A DNA stretch of 64,000 bases, taken from positions 110,734 to 174,733 of the forward strand of contig DATNEY010000056.1 of NCBI GenBank assembly GCA_035606665.1, given 5' to 3'. The notes beneath the pieces are model-generated. The model was not told the DNA's origin. It saw only the letters and a program-made list of their open reading frames with translations, and did no database searches. Shown here in pieces: positions 25,284-34,403 of this stretch; position 1 is the stretch's first letter, and each line of letters starts with the position of its first letter. The DNA comes from DASUGC01 sp035606665. GTDB taxonomy: Bacteria > Acidobacteriota > Vicinamibacteria > Vicinamibacterales > SCN-69-37. Both the position numbers and the translations under genes were made by a program.

Positions 25284-25630
25284 TCGAGGATTCCTTCCCG
25301 GTACGCATAGACCCAGCCGAGCCCGACGATCCCCAGAAACAGTCCCATCGTCGTCAGGCCGGCCACGCCGAGCTCGCGCAGGACCAGGGCCCACGGAAAC
25401 AGGAACACCGCGAGCGCGTCGCACACGATGAAGACGAGCGCGACGAGGTAGAAGCCAACCGGGAATTGCACCCACGCCGTACCGATCGGCTCGGCTCCGC
25501 ACTCGTAGTTGTCCGACTTGACGCCCTGCGGGCGCGAGGGCCGCACGAACCAGGCGAGTCCCAATGAGACAACGACGAAGCCGACAATGAGCGCGAAGAA
25601 GATTGCGACAGGCAGGTAACTGGTTGTCAC
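25274..25630 (-). CDS. nuoA: NADH-quinone oxidoreductase subunit A
   Basis: A 118-residue, three-helix subunit and first gene of the nuo run. GTG 25630 is chosen because it overlaps the stop of the upstream gene (GTGA) and yields the expected N-terminal helix YLPVAIFFALIVGFVVVSLG. Marks are SDNYECGAEPIGTAWVQFPV with the conserved Cys loop, and FLFPWALVLRELG. The 26134 open frame upstream is out-of-frame. Confidence 0.96.
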   Translation of the reverse strand: MTTSYLPVAIFFALIVGFVVVSLGLAWFVRPSRPQGVKSDNYECGAEPIGTAWVQFPVGFYLVALVFIVCDALAVFLFPWALVLRELGVAGLTTMGLFLGIVGLGWVYAYREGILEWQ

Positions 25631-26736
25631 GCTGTAGTTTGTCCGTCCCGGACGCGGGCGGAGTATAACACGTGGTCTCTGGCCAGAGCGCCACGCTCGG
25701 TGAGGATCGGCATGCGTCTGGCCGCGATCCAGAACAGCGCCGCCGACAGGAGAATTCCGATTGGGATCGAGAGCGGCCAGAGCCCCAGATGGCCGAATGC
25801 TTTCATCGCGACGATCCAGGTGAGAACACCCAGCAACAGCGTCGCGATTGCGGCCCGGCCCAGATCTCGAGCAACGTTCATCCGCTCGACGTCGATCAGA
25901 CCGAGCGCGATCATGCCGGGCCGCAGATGCTCCGGGTATCGATCGCGTGCTAGCGCGGCACGGACGTCCGCCGCGAGCGCCGGACTCTCCACGCGAGTGC
26001 CCTCGCGAACTCGCCAGGGCGGGTACTTGAGTCGGAGCATTCCGAGGACGCCGGCGCCAATGACGAGCAGGAAGAGACCGCCGGAGACGAACGCCGGCAT
26101 GAGGTCGCGCGCCCGCCGAAGGTGGTACTGCCATGCAGGTTCACCGGCGGTCATTGTGTCGATGGTGAAGGTGGCCCCAGGGGTCGCCGACCCGCCGCCG
26201 GGAACGGCGCCTCGAGCGGTCATGCCGTTGTCGAGGCGCGCGACTTCAAAGCCCGCCTCTTCGACCCAGGGATCCTCCAGAAGGATGGCGCCAGGCGGTA
26301 GATGCAAGGCGAACCGCGCGTCTGGTATGTCCTGGTAAGGATTCCGGAAGCGCCAGGCGAGAGTTCCGCGGATTCCAGAGGTTTCCACCGCTCCCAGCAG
26401 TCGATAGCGAAGGACAAGCGTGTGTTCGCCCGCGGGAAGTTGCGCAAATTGCCAGGTTGCGTCGAGTGCGGGACCGGAGCCGACGGCGAAGCGACTGCTC
26501 GCGCCCTCGATCCCGCCTGTTACGGCCTGGGCCCCATCATGGCGCCAGACGTCCGCTCGTCTTCGAAAGGAAGTAGCACCGGGAGGCAGAGCGACTCGAA
26601 AGCGCTCCTCAACGTCGAGGGCGCCGTCGGCGAGCACGGTCAGTGATGCTTCGAAGCTCTTGACGACGCCGTCGTCGCGGACGGGCGCGCACGCACTGAT
26701 GATGGCAAGGACGCCCGCAACGAACCACCGACGCAC
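25627..26736 (-). CDS. DUF2207-like predicted membrane protein, coupled to nuoA
   Basis: A 369-residue protein from GTG 26736. The N-terminus looks like a lipoprotein signal (VLAIISAC, possible lipobox Cys). An extracytoplasmic beta-rich domain follows (residues 20-215, with VLADGALDVEERFRVALPPG and TLAWRFRNPYQDIPDARFAL). After it come a transmembrane helix (AFVSGGLFLLVIGAGVLGML), the loop YPPWRVREGTRVESPALAAD, and two more helices near residues 295-345. This order matches DUF2207/YciQ-type proteins. Its stop overlaps the nuoA start by 4 nt, so it is translationally linked to complex I; no role there is known. Confidence 0.7.
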   Translation of the reverse strand: MRRWFVAGVLAIISACAPVRDDGVVKSFEASLTVLADGALDVEERFRVALPPGATSFRRRADVWRHDGAQAVTGGIEGASSRFAVGSGPALDATWQFAQLPAGEHTLVLRYRLLGAVETSGIRGTLAWRFRNPYQDIPDARFALHLPPGAILLEDPWVEEAGFEVARLDNGMTARGAVPGGGSATPGATFTIDTMTAGEPAWQYHLRRARDLMPAFVSGGLFLLVIGAGVLGMLRLKYPPWRVREGTRVESPALAADVRAALARDRYPEHLRPGMIALGLIDVERMNVARDLGRAAIATLLLGVLTWIVAMKAFGHLGLWPLSIPIGILLSAALFWIAARRMPILTERGALARDHVLYSARVRDGQTTA

Positions 26737-26754
26737 ATCGCGATCACATCACAA

Positions 26755-28079
26755 CTAGAGCGTTTCCCACTTGCGTGCCGCCATCCTTGCGCCCGTCAGG
26801 AACGCCACGCATAGGCCCGTCAATACGAGCAACTGTGGCCAGAGGTCGATGATCGGCGCCTCGCGCCAGAAGACCTTGATGTAGCCGTCGAGCGCCCATG
26901 CGTTGAAGGTGGCGAGCCCCATCTTCTGCATGCCCTCGCTCATCAGGAAGCGCGGGAACATGCTGCCGCCCACCGCCGACATGGCGAGGATGATGATCGT
27001 CGAGAGGCCCGAGAGCTGCGCGCGTGTCTTGCTGAGGGTCGCGAGCAGCAATCCAAAGCCCGATGCCGCGGCCGCCGTGAACACCGTCATCACCGCGAAA
27101 CCAGGAAGGTGCGACATCAATGGCAGGCCGAACGCGACCGCGCCCCAGATGAACATGACCGTCAGCTGCGCCATGCCCGTCAGCGCCGTGAACAGCCATT
27201 TCCCCGCCAGGACACCCGTCATGCCGGCGCGCGAACCGACGAGGCGGCCGAGCGTGCCACTGTCGACTTCCTCGAGCAGGGTGCCGCTGGCTCCGGTCAC
27301 CGAGAACAGGAGGAACATCACGCCAATGCCCGCTGCGTAGAACGATACCGTCGGCTTGCTGTCGCCGCCGGGCTGCATCACGTTGACCAGCTCGATGGGG
27401 ACGCCGACAAATCCCTCCGCGTCTTTCGCCGTCTTGCCGGCTGCCGTCTGGTCTGCGAGCAGCTTCTGCCAGGAATCCATCGACTGCTTCTGTTGCGGCG
27501 TGAGCGGCCCGCCATACTTCTCGAGCATCCCCATACCGTCGACCGCCAGCATGTCCGGGGCGGCGGTAAACGAGACCTTCTGCAGCAGCCCCATCACCAT
27601 TTGCGGCGCGATGGGATCGGAGACGTCGGCGAGCACTTGAATCTTCGGCCTCGCTGGATCGTTCTGAAAAATGTTGCGTCCCTCGGAGAAGCCCTTGGGC
27701 AGGACGATACCGACGGAGTACGCCCCGTTCTTGACAGCCGTCTCGATGTCGCTCCTCGTCAGTGGCGGTCCCTCGGGGCCCGCGTCTTTCGATCCCTCGA
27801 GACGAACACCGCCGGCCGCGGAAAGCGTCCCGGCGTTCCGATCTTTTGTGGTCACCACTCGCAACCCGCCCTCCGCAGCGAGCGCCTTGACGAGCTTGCG
27901 CGAGTACTCGGACTGATCCTCGTCTGCGACCGGGACACTGATGCGACTCGTCGCGTTCCGCTGATTGCCGAAGACGCTCGCGAAGATCGAAAAGAACATG
28001 ATCGGCAGAAGGAATGTGAGCGCCTGCGCGACACGATCCCGCCGGAGGTTGATGAGCCCGATGCGGAGAAACGTCCCGA

Positions 28080-28083
<4 letters not shown>
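26755..28083 (-). CDS. ABC-2 type exporter permease
   Basis: A 442-residue permease. ATG 28083 overlaps the ATPase stop (ATGA). One N-terminal helix (AQALTFLLPIMFFSIFASVF) is followed by a large extracytoplasmic domain (about residues 45-245) and five or six C-terminal helices, among them FYAAGIGVMFLLFSVTGASG, with the conserved LLEEVDSGTLGRLVGSRAG. This is the NatB/YhaP/ABC2_membrane_3 layout used by drug, Na+ or polysaccharide exporters. Substrate unknown. Confidence 0.9.
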
Positions 28084-29021
<938 letters not shown>

Positions 29022-29113
29022 GTTCGGCTCCCCCTTTGTCCCCACGGCGAGGGTAGACGGTAAGGGACCCTCGGCGTTCCTGATCATCGGCGGACAGCGG
29101 CTGCCCCCCGGCG

Positions 29114-29159
29114 AAAAAGGGGCCGGGCGTAGTCTCCTCGCGAAATCACGCCCGGCCCC
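29114..29159 (-). terminator. Rho-independent terminator of rsgA, stem overlapping its last codons
   Basis: A 12-bp perfect stem: GGGGCCGGGCGT (29119-29130) pairs with ACGCCCGGCCCC (29148-29159), loop 17 nt. Read on the minus strand, TTTTT follows (29114-29118). The distal arm lies inside the final rsgA codons. On the plus strand GATTTTT follows as well, so it may work both ways. Confidence 0.85.
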
Positions 29160-30219
29160 GATTTTTCTGCAGGGCCTTCATGGCTTTGCTGCCGATGCGA
29201 GCCTGGCGTTTGGCGTCGAGCAGGGCACGTTCATCCCGCAGCTTCTCGCTCGCTTCGAGCTCCCGGCTGAGCTTCATGTAGCCTGCGTAACGCTCCTCGG
29301 GGATGTCACCTGAGGCGACCGCCGCCTTGACGGCGCATCCGGGCTCGGCGTCATGGCGGCAGTCCCTGAATCTGCACTCGCCAGCGCGGGCGGCAATCTC
29401 CTCGAACGTCTCCCCGACGCCATCCTCGGCGTCCCACATCTGGAGTTCCCGCATCCCCGGCGTGTCGATGATCACGCCGCCACCTGGCATCACCAGCATC
29501 TGCCGGTGCACGCTGGTGTGCCGCCCACGGGCGTCCCAGTCGCGGACCTCGCCGGTGGCAAGGGCCTCCGCGCCGATGAGTCGATTCACGAGAGAGGACT
29601 TCCCCGCCCCGGATGGGCCGAGGACAGCGAGCGTTACGCCTTGACGCAGGTAGGACGCGAGGGCGTCGAGCCCGATCCCGGTGGCCGCGCTCACGGCGTG
29701 AACCGGAACGTCACCGGTGACCGGCGTAATCTCAGCGACGTCGCCTGCGACGTCCTCTGCCAGGTCGTATTTGTTGAGGACCACGACTGGCGCAACGTGG
29801 CTCTGCCTGGCGAGGGCGATGTAACGCTCGATCGCGCGGGGCTTCGAGGGTGAATCGAGACCGAACACGATCAACACCACGTCTACGTTGGCCGCAATCA
29901 CCTGCTCTTCGGTCTCGCGGCCGGCGGCCTTTCTCGAAAAACACGTCCGGCGCGGCAGAATCGCCCGTATGGTTCCCGCCTCGTGGCGTGCGTCGAGGCG
30001 GACGGCGACCCAGTCCCCGACAGCCGGCAACTCATTTCGGCCGCTCGCCAGATACTTGATCCGGCCCGCCGCCTCCGCCAGCCGTTCGCCGTCTCCGGTC
30101 ATCACGCGATAGATGTGGTTGTGCTCCAGGGACACCCTGCCCGGCACGAGGCCTTGCTCGCGATGGGGTCCGAAGGCTGCGTCAGCTGCCTGGTCCCAGC
30201 CCAGGGTGGAGAGGTCCAT
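29146..30219 (-). CDS. rsgA: Ribosome small-subunit-dependent GTPase A
   Basis: A 357-residue circularly permuted GTPase that helps mature the 30S subunit. An OB-fold domain (about residues 25-105) is followed by G motifs in permuted order: G4 VVLNKYDL, then G1 GPSGAGKSSLVNRLIG, G2 region GRHTSVHR and G3 DTPGMRELQMW. The C-terminal zinc knuckle is visible as ECRFRDCRHDAEPGCAV. The tail after residue 310 is basic. It is monocistronic, with its own terminator and a divergent adaptor gene upstream. Confidence 0.96.
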   Translation of the reverse strand: MDLSTLGWDQAADAAFGPHREQGLVPGRVSLEHNHIYRVMTGDGERLAEAAGRIKYLASGRNELPAVGDWVAVRLDARHEAGTIRAILPRRTCFSRKAAGRETEEQVIAANVDVVLIVFGLDSPSKPRAIERYIALARQSHVAPVVVLNKYDLAEDVAGDVAEITPVTGDVPVHAVSAATGIGLDALASYLRQGVTLAVLGPSGAGKSSLVNRLIGAEALATGEVRDWDARGRHTSVHRQMLVMPGGGVIIDTPGMRELQMWDAEDGVGETFEEIAARAGECRFRDCRHDAEPGCAVKAAVASGDIPEERYAGYMKLSRELEASEKLRDERALLDAKRQARIGSKAMKALQKNRGRA

Positions 30220-30297
30220 GAGGGGTTCAGTAAACTACAGGACACCTTTTTCCGTCCAAAGGCACATCGAACCGGCCACTGGCCCGTACCAGGGCGG

Positions 30298-30303
30298 TAG
30301 AAT
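30298..30303 (+). promoter_or_regulatory. Possible -10 hexamer (TAGAAT) for the adaptor/ATPase operon
   Basis: TAGAAT lies 33 nt before the adaptor ATG in the 117-bp gap divergent to rsgA. No convincing -35 element was seen. Confidence 0.35.
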
Positions 30304-30336
30304 GCCTTGAGACCCGGGTTTCAGACTGGATCACTG

Positions 30337-31593
30337 ATGGCGATGGATGTAAAGCGCGACCCCGCGATTCTGAAGAAGAAGCAACAGCGGCGAATCATCT
30401 TCGCTGCCATTGGTGTCCTTGCGATAACCGGCGTCACGGTTTATGTGTCCCAGCTCGAGCCCGCAGCGCCATCCGTGGCAAGGAGTGGCGTCTACTTCGG
30501 CACCGTGAAGCGCGGGCCCATGGTTCGGGAGGTGCGCGGTGCGGGCACCCTCAAGCCTGAGGAGATCCGGTCCATCTCGACGACCGCCACCGGCAGGGTC
30601 GAGAAATACCTCCAGGCCGGTGCTGTCGTAACGCCCGACACCATCATCGTCGAGTTGAGCAATCCGGACCTGAAGCAGCAGGTCGGCGATGCCGAGCTCG
30701 CAGTGAAGGCTGCGGTCGCGCAGTACGACAGCGCCAGGGCGAATCAGCGAACCAATCGGACCTCCCTGGAGTTCGCCCTCGCGGACGCCAAGTCGTCCCA
30801 TCAGGTGGCTGAGAGCGACCTCAACGCCAACATGCAGTTGTTCAAGGAAGGCCTGGTCGCCGACCAGGTCATCAAGGTCAAGCAGGCGACCGTGGCGCAG
30901 GCGAAGAACCGCATGGACCTCGCCCAGAAGCAGCTCGAGGCCGCGGTCGAAACCGAGAAGTCGCAGCTCGCCCCGCAGGAAGCCGCTGTCAGCCAGCAGC
31001 GTGCGCGTTTCGATCAGCTTTCACGCCAGCTCGACGACCTTCACGTTCGGGCCAAGATGGCCGGCATCCTCCAGGCGGTCAGCGTCGAGATTGGCCAGCA
31101 GGTTGCGCCGGGCGCCAGCCTCGCCCGCGTCAGCGACCCGAAGAAGCTCAAGGCAGAGGTCCGGATCTCGGAGACGACGACTCGCGATCTGGCGATCGGT
31201 CAGCTTGCCAAGATCGACACGCGGAGCGGGATCGTCAAGGGACACGTCACGCGCATTGATCCCGCCTCGAGCGGTGGAACTGTCGGCGTCGATGTGACGC
31301 TGGACGAGGCGCTGCCCACCGGTGCGCGGCCCGACCAGAGCGTCGATGGCGTCATCGAGCTCCAGCGGCTCGAGAATGTCCTCTACGTGGAGAGCCCGAC
31401 GTTTGGGCAGGAAAACGGGACCGTCTCACTGTTCAAGGTGGGCGCGAATAACGAAGCCATTCGCACGCCGGTGAAACTCGGGCGCCGGTCCGTGCAGTTT
31501 GTCGAGATTCTCGAGGGCCTCCGGGAAGGCGACACCGTCATCCTGTCGGACATGCAGCAGTACGACGACCACAATCGAATTCGGCTCAACTAA
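30337..31593 (+). CDS. HlyD/MacA-type periplasmic adaptor (membrane fusion) protein
   Basis: A 418-residue adaptor from ATG 30337 (MAMDVKRDPAILKKKQQRR); a second ATG is 6 nt on. A basic N-terminus precedes a single inner-membrane helix (RIIFAAIGVLAITGVTVYV). A biotinyl-lipoyl half (VKRGPMVREVRGAGTLKPEE), a long alpha-hairpin (about residues 130-245, ALADAKSSHQVAESDLNANM onward) and the second lipoyl half (VRAKMAGILQAVSVEIGQQV) follow, then beta-barrel domains. Such proteins link an inner-membrane ABC transporter to an outer-membrane channel. It is followed 15 bp later by an ATPase gene. Confidence 0.9.
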   Translation: MAMDVKRDPAILKKKQQRRIIFAAIGVLAITGVTVYVSQLEPAAPSVARSGVYFGTVKRGPMVREVRGAGTLKPEEIRSISTTATGRVEKYLQAGAVVTPDTIIVELSNPDLKQQVGDAELAVKAAVAQYDSARANQRTNRTSLEFALADAKSSHQVAESDLNANMQLFKEGLVADQVIKVKQATVAQAKNRMDLAQKQLEAAVETEKSQLAPQEAAVSQQRARFDQLSRQLDDLHVRAKMAGILQAVSVEIGQQVAPGASLARVSDPKKLKAEVRISETTTRDLAIGQLAKIDTRSGIVKGHVTRIDPASSGGTVGVDVTLDEALPTGARPDQSVDGVIELQRLENVLYVESPTFGQENGTVSLFKVGANNEAIRTPVKLGRRSVQFVEILEGLREGDTVILSDMQQYDDHNRIRLN

Positions 31594-31608
31594 CGTGAGG
31601 AGACTTTC

Positions 31609-32352
31609 ATGAACGCGCCAGGTCAGCCCGTTATCACGCTCGGCAACGTCACCAAGGTCTTCTATACGGACGAGGTCGAAACCCACGCGCTCGCCGGCAT
31701 CCAGCTCGAGATCCCGCGCGGCCAGTACATCTCGATCGCCGGGCCGTCAGGCTGCGGCAAGTCGACGCTGCTGTCGATTCTGGGCCTGCTCGACACGCCG
31801 AGCGAGGGCACCTACGTGCTCAATGGCCGTTCGGTCGCCGACCTGCCGCTCGCGGAGCGCGCGCGGGTCCGCAACCGCGAGATCGGTTTCATCTTCCAGA
31901 GCTTCAACCTGATTGGCGACCTGACGGTCTACGAGAACGTCGAGCTGCCGCTCACCTACCGCGGCATGAAGGCCACCGAGCGCAAGGAACGCGCGATGGC
32001 CGCGCTCGAAAAGGTCGAGATGTCGCACCGCGCGAAGCACCTCCCGAGCCAGCTCTCAGGCGGTCAGCAGCAGCGCGTCGCCGTCGCCCGCGCGGTCTGC
32101 GGGTCGCCGTCGATTCTGCTCGCGGACGAGCCGACCGGTAACCTCGACTCGAAGAACGGCGAGGCGGTCATGACGTTGCTGCAGGAGTTGCACCGGGAAG
32201 GCGCGACCATCTGCATGGTCACGCACGACCCGCGCTACGCGCGACACGCGGAGCGCTCGATTCATCTCTTCGACGGCCGTGTCGTCGAGGAAGATGCGTC
32301 ACACGCGCACGTGAAGGACCTCGAGGAATCCGGGTTCCACGTCAATCAGTAG
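31609..32352 (+). CDS. MacB/LolD-type ABC transporter ATPase
   Basis: A 247-residue nucleotide-binding protein with Walker A GPSGCGKSTLLSILG, Q-loop FIFQSFNLIGDLTVYENVEL, signature QLSGGQQQRVAVARAV, Walker B LLADEPTGNLDSKNG and H-loop MVTHDPRYARHA. GAGGAG precedes its ATG. It is operonic with the adaptor. The usual FtsX-like permease is absent: the next gene is deoC on the other strand, whose stop codon begins at the very next base (32353). Confidence 0.93.
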   Translation: MNAPGQPVITLGNVTKVFYTDEVETHALAGIQLEIPRGQYISIAGPSGCGKSTLLSILGLLDTPSEGTYVLNGRSVADLPLAERARVRNREIGFIFQSFNLIGDLTVYENVELPLTYRGMKATERKERAMAALEKVEMSHRAKHLPSQLSGGQQQRVAVARAVCGSPSILLADEPTGNLDSKNGEAVMTLLQELHREGATICMVTHDPRYARHAERSIHLFDGRVVEEDASHAHVKDLEESGFHVNQ

Positions 32353-33222
32353 TCAGTAGCCCGAGGGCCCCGGAGCACCCGAGGTCCCCGCGACAATCTT
32401 GACGCCGGCGCTTGCCCCGACACGGGAAGCGCCGGCGGCAACCATCGCCTTCAATCCTTCCAGATCCCTGACACCTCCGGCGGCCTTGACGCCCATGTCC
32501 TGGCCGACGACTCGCCGCATGAGTGCGACGTCGGCGACCGTCGCGCCGCTCGGGCCGAAGCCGGTGGATGTCTTGACGTAGTCGGCGCCCGCGGCCTTGG
32601 CGAGCGCGCACGCTGTGACCTTCTCCTCGTCGGTCAGGTACGCCGCTTCGATGATGACCTTGCTCAGCACGCCAGACGCCCTGCATGGCGCCGTCACAGC
32701 TTCGATGTCCTTCTCGACGGTACGGAGGTCGCCGGACTTCAGCGCGCCGATATTGATGACCATGTCGATCTCGCGCGCGCCGTCGAAAATGGCGCGCTGC
32801 GTCTCGAAGTGCTTGACGTCGGCAACGGTCGCGCCGAGCGGGAAGCCGACGACGGTACAGACGCCGACCGGCGTGCCCCGCAGGAGTGTGGCGCACGTTG
32901 CGACCCAGGCCGGATTGATGCACACGGTGGCGAATCCATACTCGGCAGCCTCGCGGCAGAGCGTCTCGATCTCCTGTTTCGTCGCGTCAGCCTTGAGCAG
33001 CGTGTGATCGATCAGGCTCGCCACGTCACCTGATGCACCCGGCGTGGCGTGAAAGCCAAGCCTCGCCGCGCCGGCATCGACGACCGAACGCAGACGGGTC
33101 GGGCAACAATCGTCGGCAACCGAGTGACACGCGCAGCGCGACACTGGCCGCCGGCTCGCTGCCAGCACTTCCTCGGCGACGATGGCGATCAGTTTCGCGA
33201 GGTCGACGGAGCGCTCGTCCAT
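32353..33222 (-). CDS. deoC: Deoxyribose-phosphate aldolase with microcompartment-type N-terminal extension
   Basis: A 289-residue class I aldolase that cleaves 2-deoxyribose-5-phosphate to acetaldehyde and glyceraldehyde-3-phosphate. The catalytic TIM barrel starts near residue 68 (LIDHTLLKADATKQEI), with VVGFPLGA, KVIIEAAYL and the Schiff-base Lys K217 in YVKTSTGFG. The first 65 residues are extra. Residues 7-23 (DLAKLIAIVAEEVLAAS) form a short amphipathic helix like a microcompartment encapsulation peptide. A Cys/His cluster follows (C30-x-C32-H33, C39-C40). The start at ATG 33222 overlaps the rpiB stop (TGATG). Confidence 0.93.
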   Translation of the reverse strand: MDERSVDLAKLIAIVAEEVLAASRRPVSRCACHSVADDCCPTRLRSVVDAGAARLGFHATPGASGDVASLIDHTLLKADATKQEIETLCREAAEYGFATVCINPAWVATCATLLRGTPVGVCTVVGFPLGATVADVKHFETQRAIFDGAREIDMVINIGALKSGDLRTVEKDIEAVTAPCRASGVLSKVIIEAAYLTDEEKVTACALAKAAGADYVKTSTGFGPSGATVADVALMRRVVGQDMGVKAAGGVRDLEGLKAMVAAGASRVGASAGVKIVAGTSGAPGPSGY

Positions 33223-33863
33223 CAGAACGACTCCTCCATCCTGCGAATCTTCAGCAGGCGGCGCAGGTAGCGCGGCTCGCGCGTGGGCGTCGACAGCCAG
33301 GTGTCGACAATCTCCCGAGCTTCGGCGGGCTGCAACAGCGTCGAACCAAGCGCCAGGACATTTGCGCCGTTGTGCTCGCGCGAGTACCGCGCGAGTGTCG
33401 GCGTCGTGCACATGGCGGCACGAACACCGCGAACCTTGTTTGCCGCGATGGCCGATCCGAGACCGGCGCCATCGATCACGATACCGGCGTCAGCTTCACC
33501 GCGAACGACGGCCTTTCCGACCGCCGCAGCAACGTCCGGATAGTCAACAGCATCCGGCGACGTGGCCCCCGCCTCGACAACCGACTTGCCCTGTTTCCGG
33601 AGATGGTCCACCAGTGCCGCTCGCAGCGCGAGGCCCGTGTGGTCACAGCCGATGATGACGCGGTTCACGACCGCGGCAGGCGCAAGGTCCGCCGGCAACG
33701 CCGCGTCCACCGACCCGGCCGGCACGACCGTCACACGCCGGGCGCGCAGCGTGTCCTGGGCAAGGGGCGTCACGTGGCCGCCCTTCTCGAGCTCAACGGT
33801 CGTACCGGGCTCGATGCGCCGCGCTTCGGCCTCATCGATTAATCCGAACCTACGTACCGGCAC
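33222..33863 (-). CDS. rpiB: RpiB/LacAB-family sugar-phosphate isomerase with N-terminal extension
   Basis: A 213-residue protein. The RpiB fold starts near residue 68 (VIIGCDHTGLALRAAL) and continues through VDYPDVAAAVGKAV, GAGLGSAIAANKVRGVRAAM and SREHNGANVLALGS. In canonical RpiB a Cys precedes GTGIG as catalytic base; here it is D131 (IDGAGLG), so the reaction or mechanism may differ. The first 65 residues (RRIEPGTTVELEKGGHVTPL) are not part of normal RpiB. The gene is fused translationally to deoC, a pairing known from sugar-phosphate-utilising microcompartment loci. No shell-protein gene is in the window. Confidence 0.85.
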   Translation of the reverse strand: MPVRRFGLIDEAEARRIEPGTTVELEKGGHVTPLAQDTLRARRVTVVPAGSVDAALPADLAPAAVVNRVIIGCDHTGLALRAALVDHLRKQGKSVVEAGATSPDAVDYPDVAAAVGKAVVRGEADAGIVIDGAGLGSAIAANKVRGVRAAMCTTPTLARYSREHNGANVLALGSTLLQPAEAREIVDTWLSTPTREPRYLRRLLKIRRMEESF

Positions 33864-33866
33864 CGA

Positions 33867-34403
33867 TCAGTCTCCCGTCCCGGAAATGACGGCGATGTGC
33901 GGCAGATTCCGGTATTTCTCGTCGAAGTCCAGCCCGTAGCCGACAACGAACTTGTCATCGATCGTGAAGCCGATATGCTCGACCGTGACATCGACTTTCC
34001 GCCGCGACGGTTTGCTCAACAGGCACGCTGTCCTGAGCGACCTTGGATCTCGGGCGCGCAGGATCTCCTGCAGATAGGTCAATGTCAGACCTGTATCGAC
34101 AATGTCCTCGACAATGACGACGTCCCGGCCCTCGAGACCCCGGTCGAGATCCTTCTGGAGTCGCACCTCGCCGGAAGACTTCGTACTGGAGCCATAGCTC
34201 GAGACGGCAATGAAGTCGCACGTCACGGGGCCCTTCATCGCGCGCATGAGATCGGAAAGAAACACAAAGGCGCCCTTCAGCACGGCGACGAAGTGAATCG
34301 GGACGTCCGGCGCGAAGTCGCGGCGAATCTCGCCCGCCAGTTCCGCGACGCGCTTCTGAATCGCCGCATGGTCGTACAGAATCTCGTCAGGCTTTCCGCT
34401 CAC
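33867..34403 (-). CDS. hpt: Hypoxanthine (guanine) phosphoribosyltransferase
   Basis: A 178-residue purine-salvage enzyme that makes IMP or GMP from the base and PRPP. The PRPP loop is VVIVEDIVDTGLTLTYLQEI. Flanking marks are FVAVLKGAFVFLSDLMRA and VGYGLDFDEKYRNLPHIAVI. Start GTG 34403 overlaps the amidohydrolase stop. It is followed 3 bp later by rpiB. Confidence 0.95.
   Translation of the reverse strand: MSGKPDEILYDHAAIQKRVAELAGEIRRDFAPDVPIHFVAVLKGAFVFLSDLMRAMKGPVTCDFIAVSSYGSSTKSSGEVRLQKDLDRGLEGRDVVIVEDIVDTGLTLTYLQEILRARDPRSLRTACLLSKPSRRKVDVTVEHIGFTIDDKFVVGYGLDFDEKYRNLPHIAVISGTGD

Noticed and set aside
30307..30336. TTG start at 30307 for the adaptor protein
   Set aside because: ATG 30337 gives the normal basic N-terminus before the membrane helix; the TTG adds an unlikely decapeptide.
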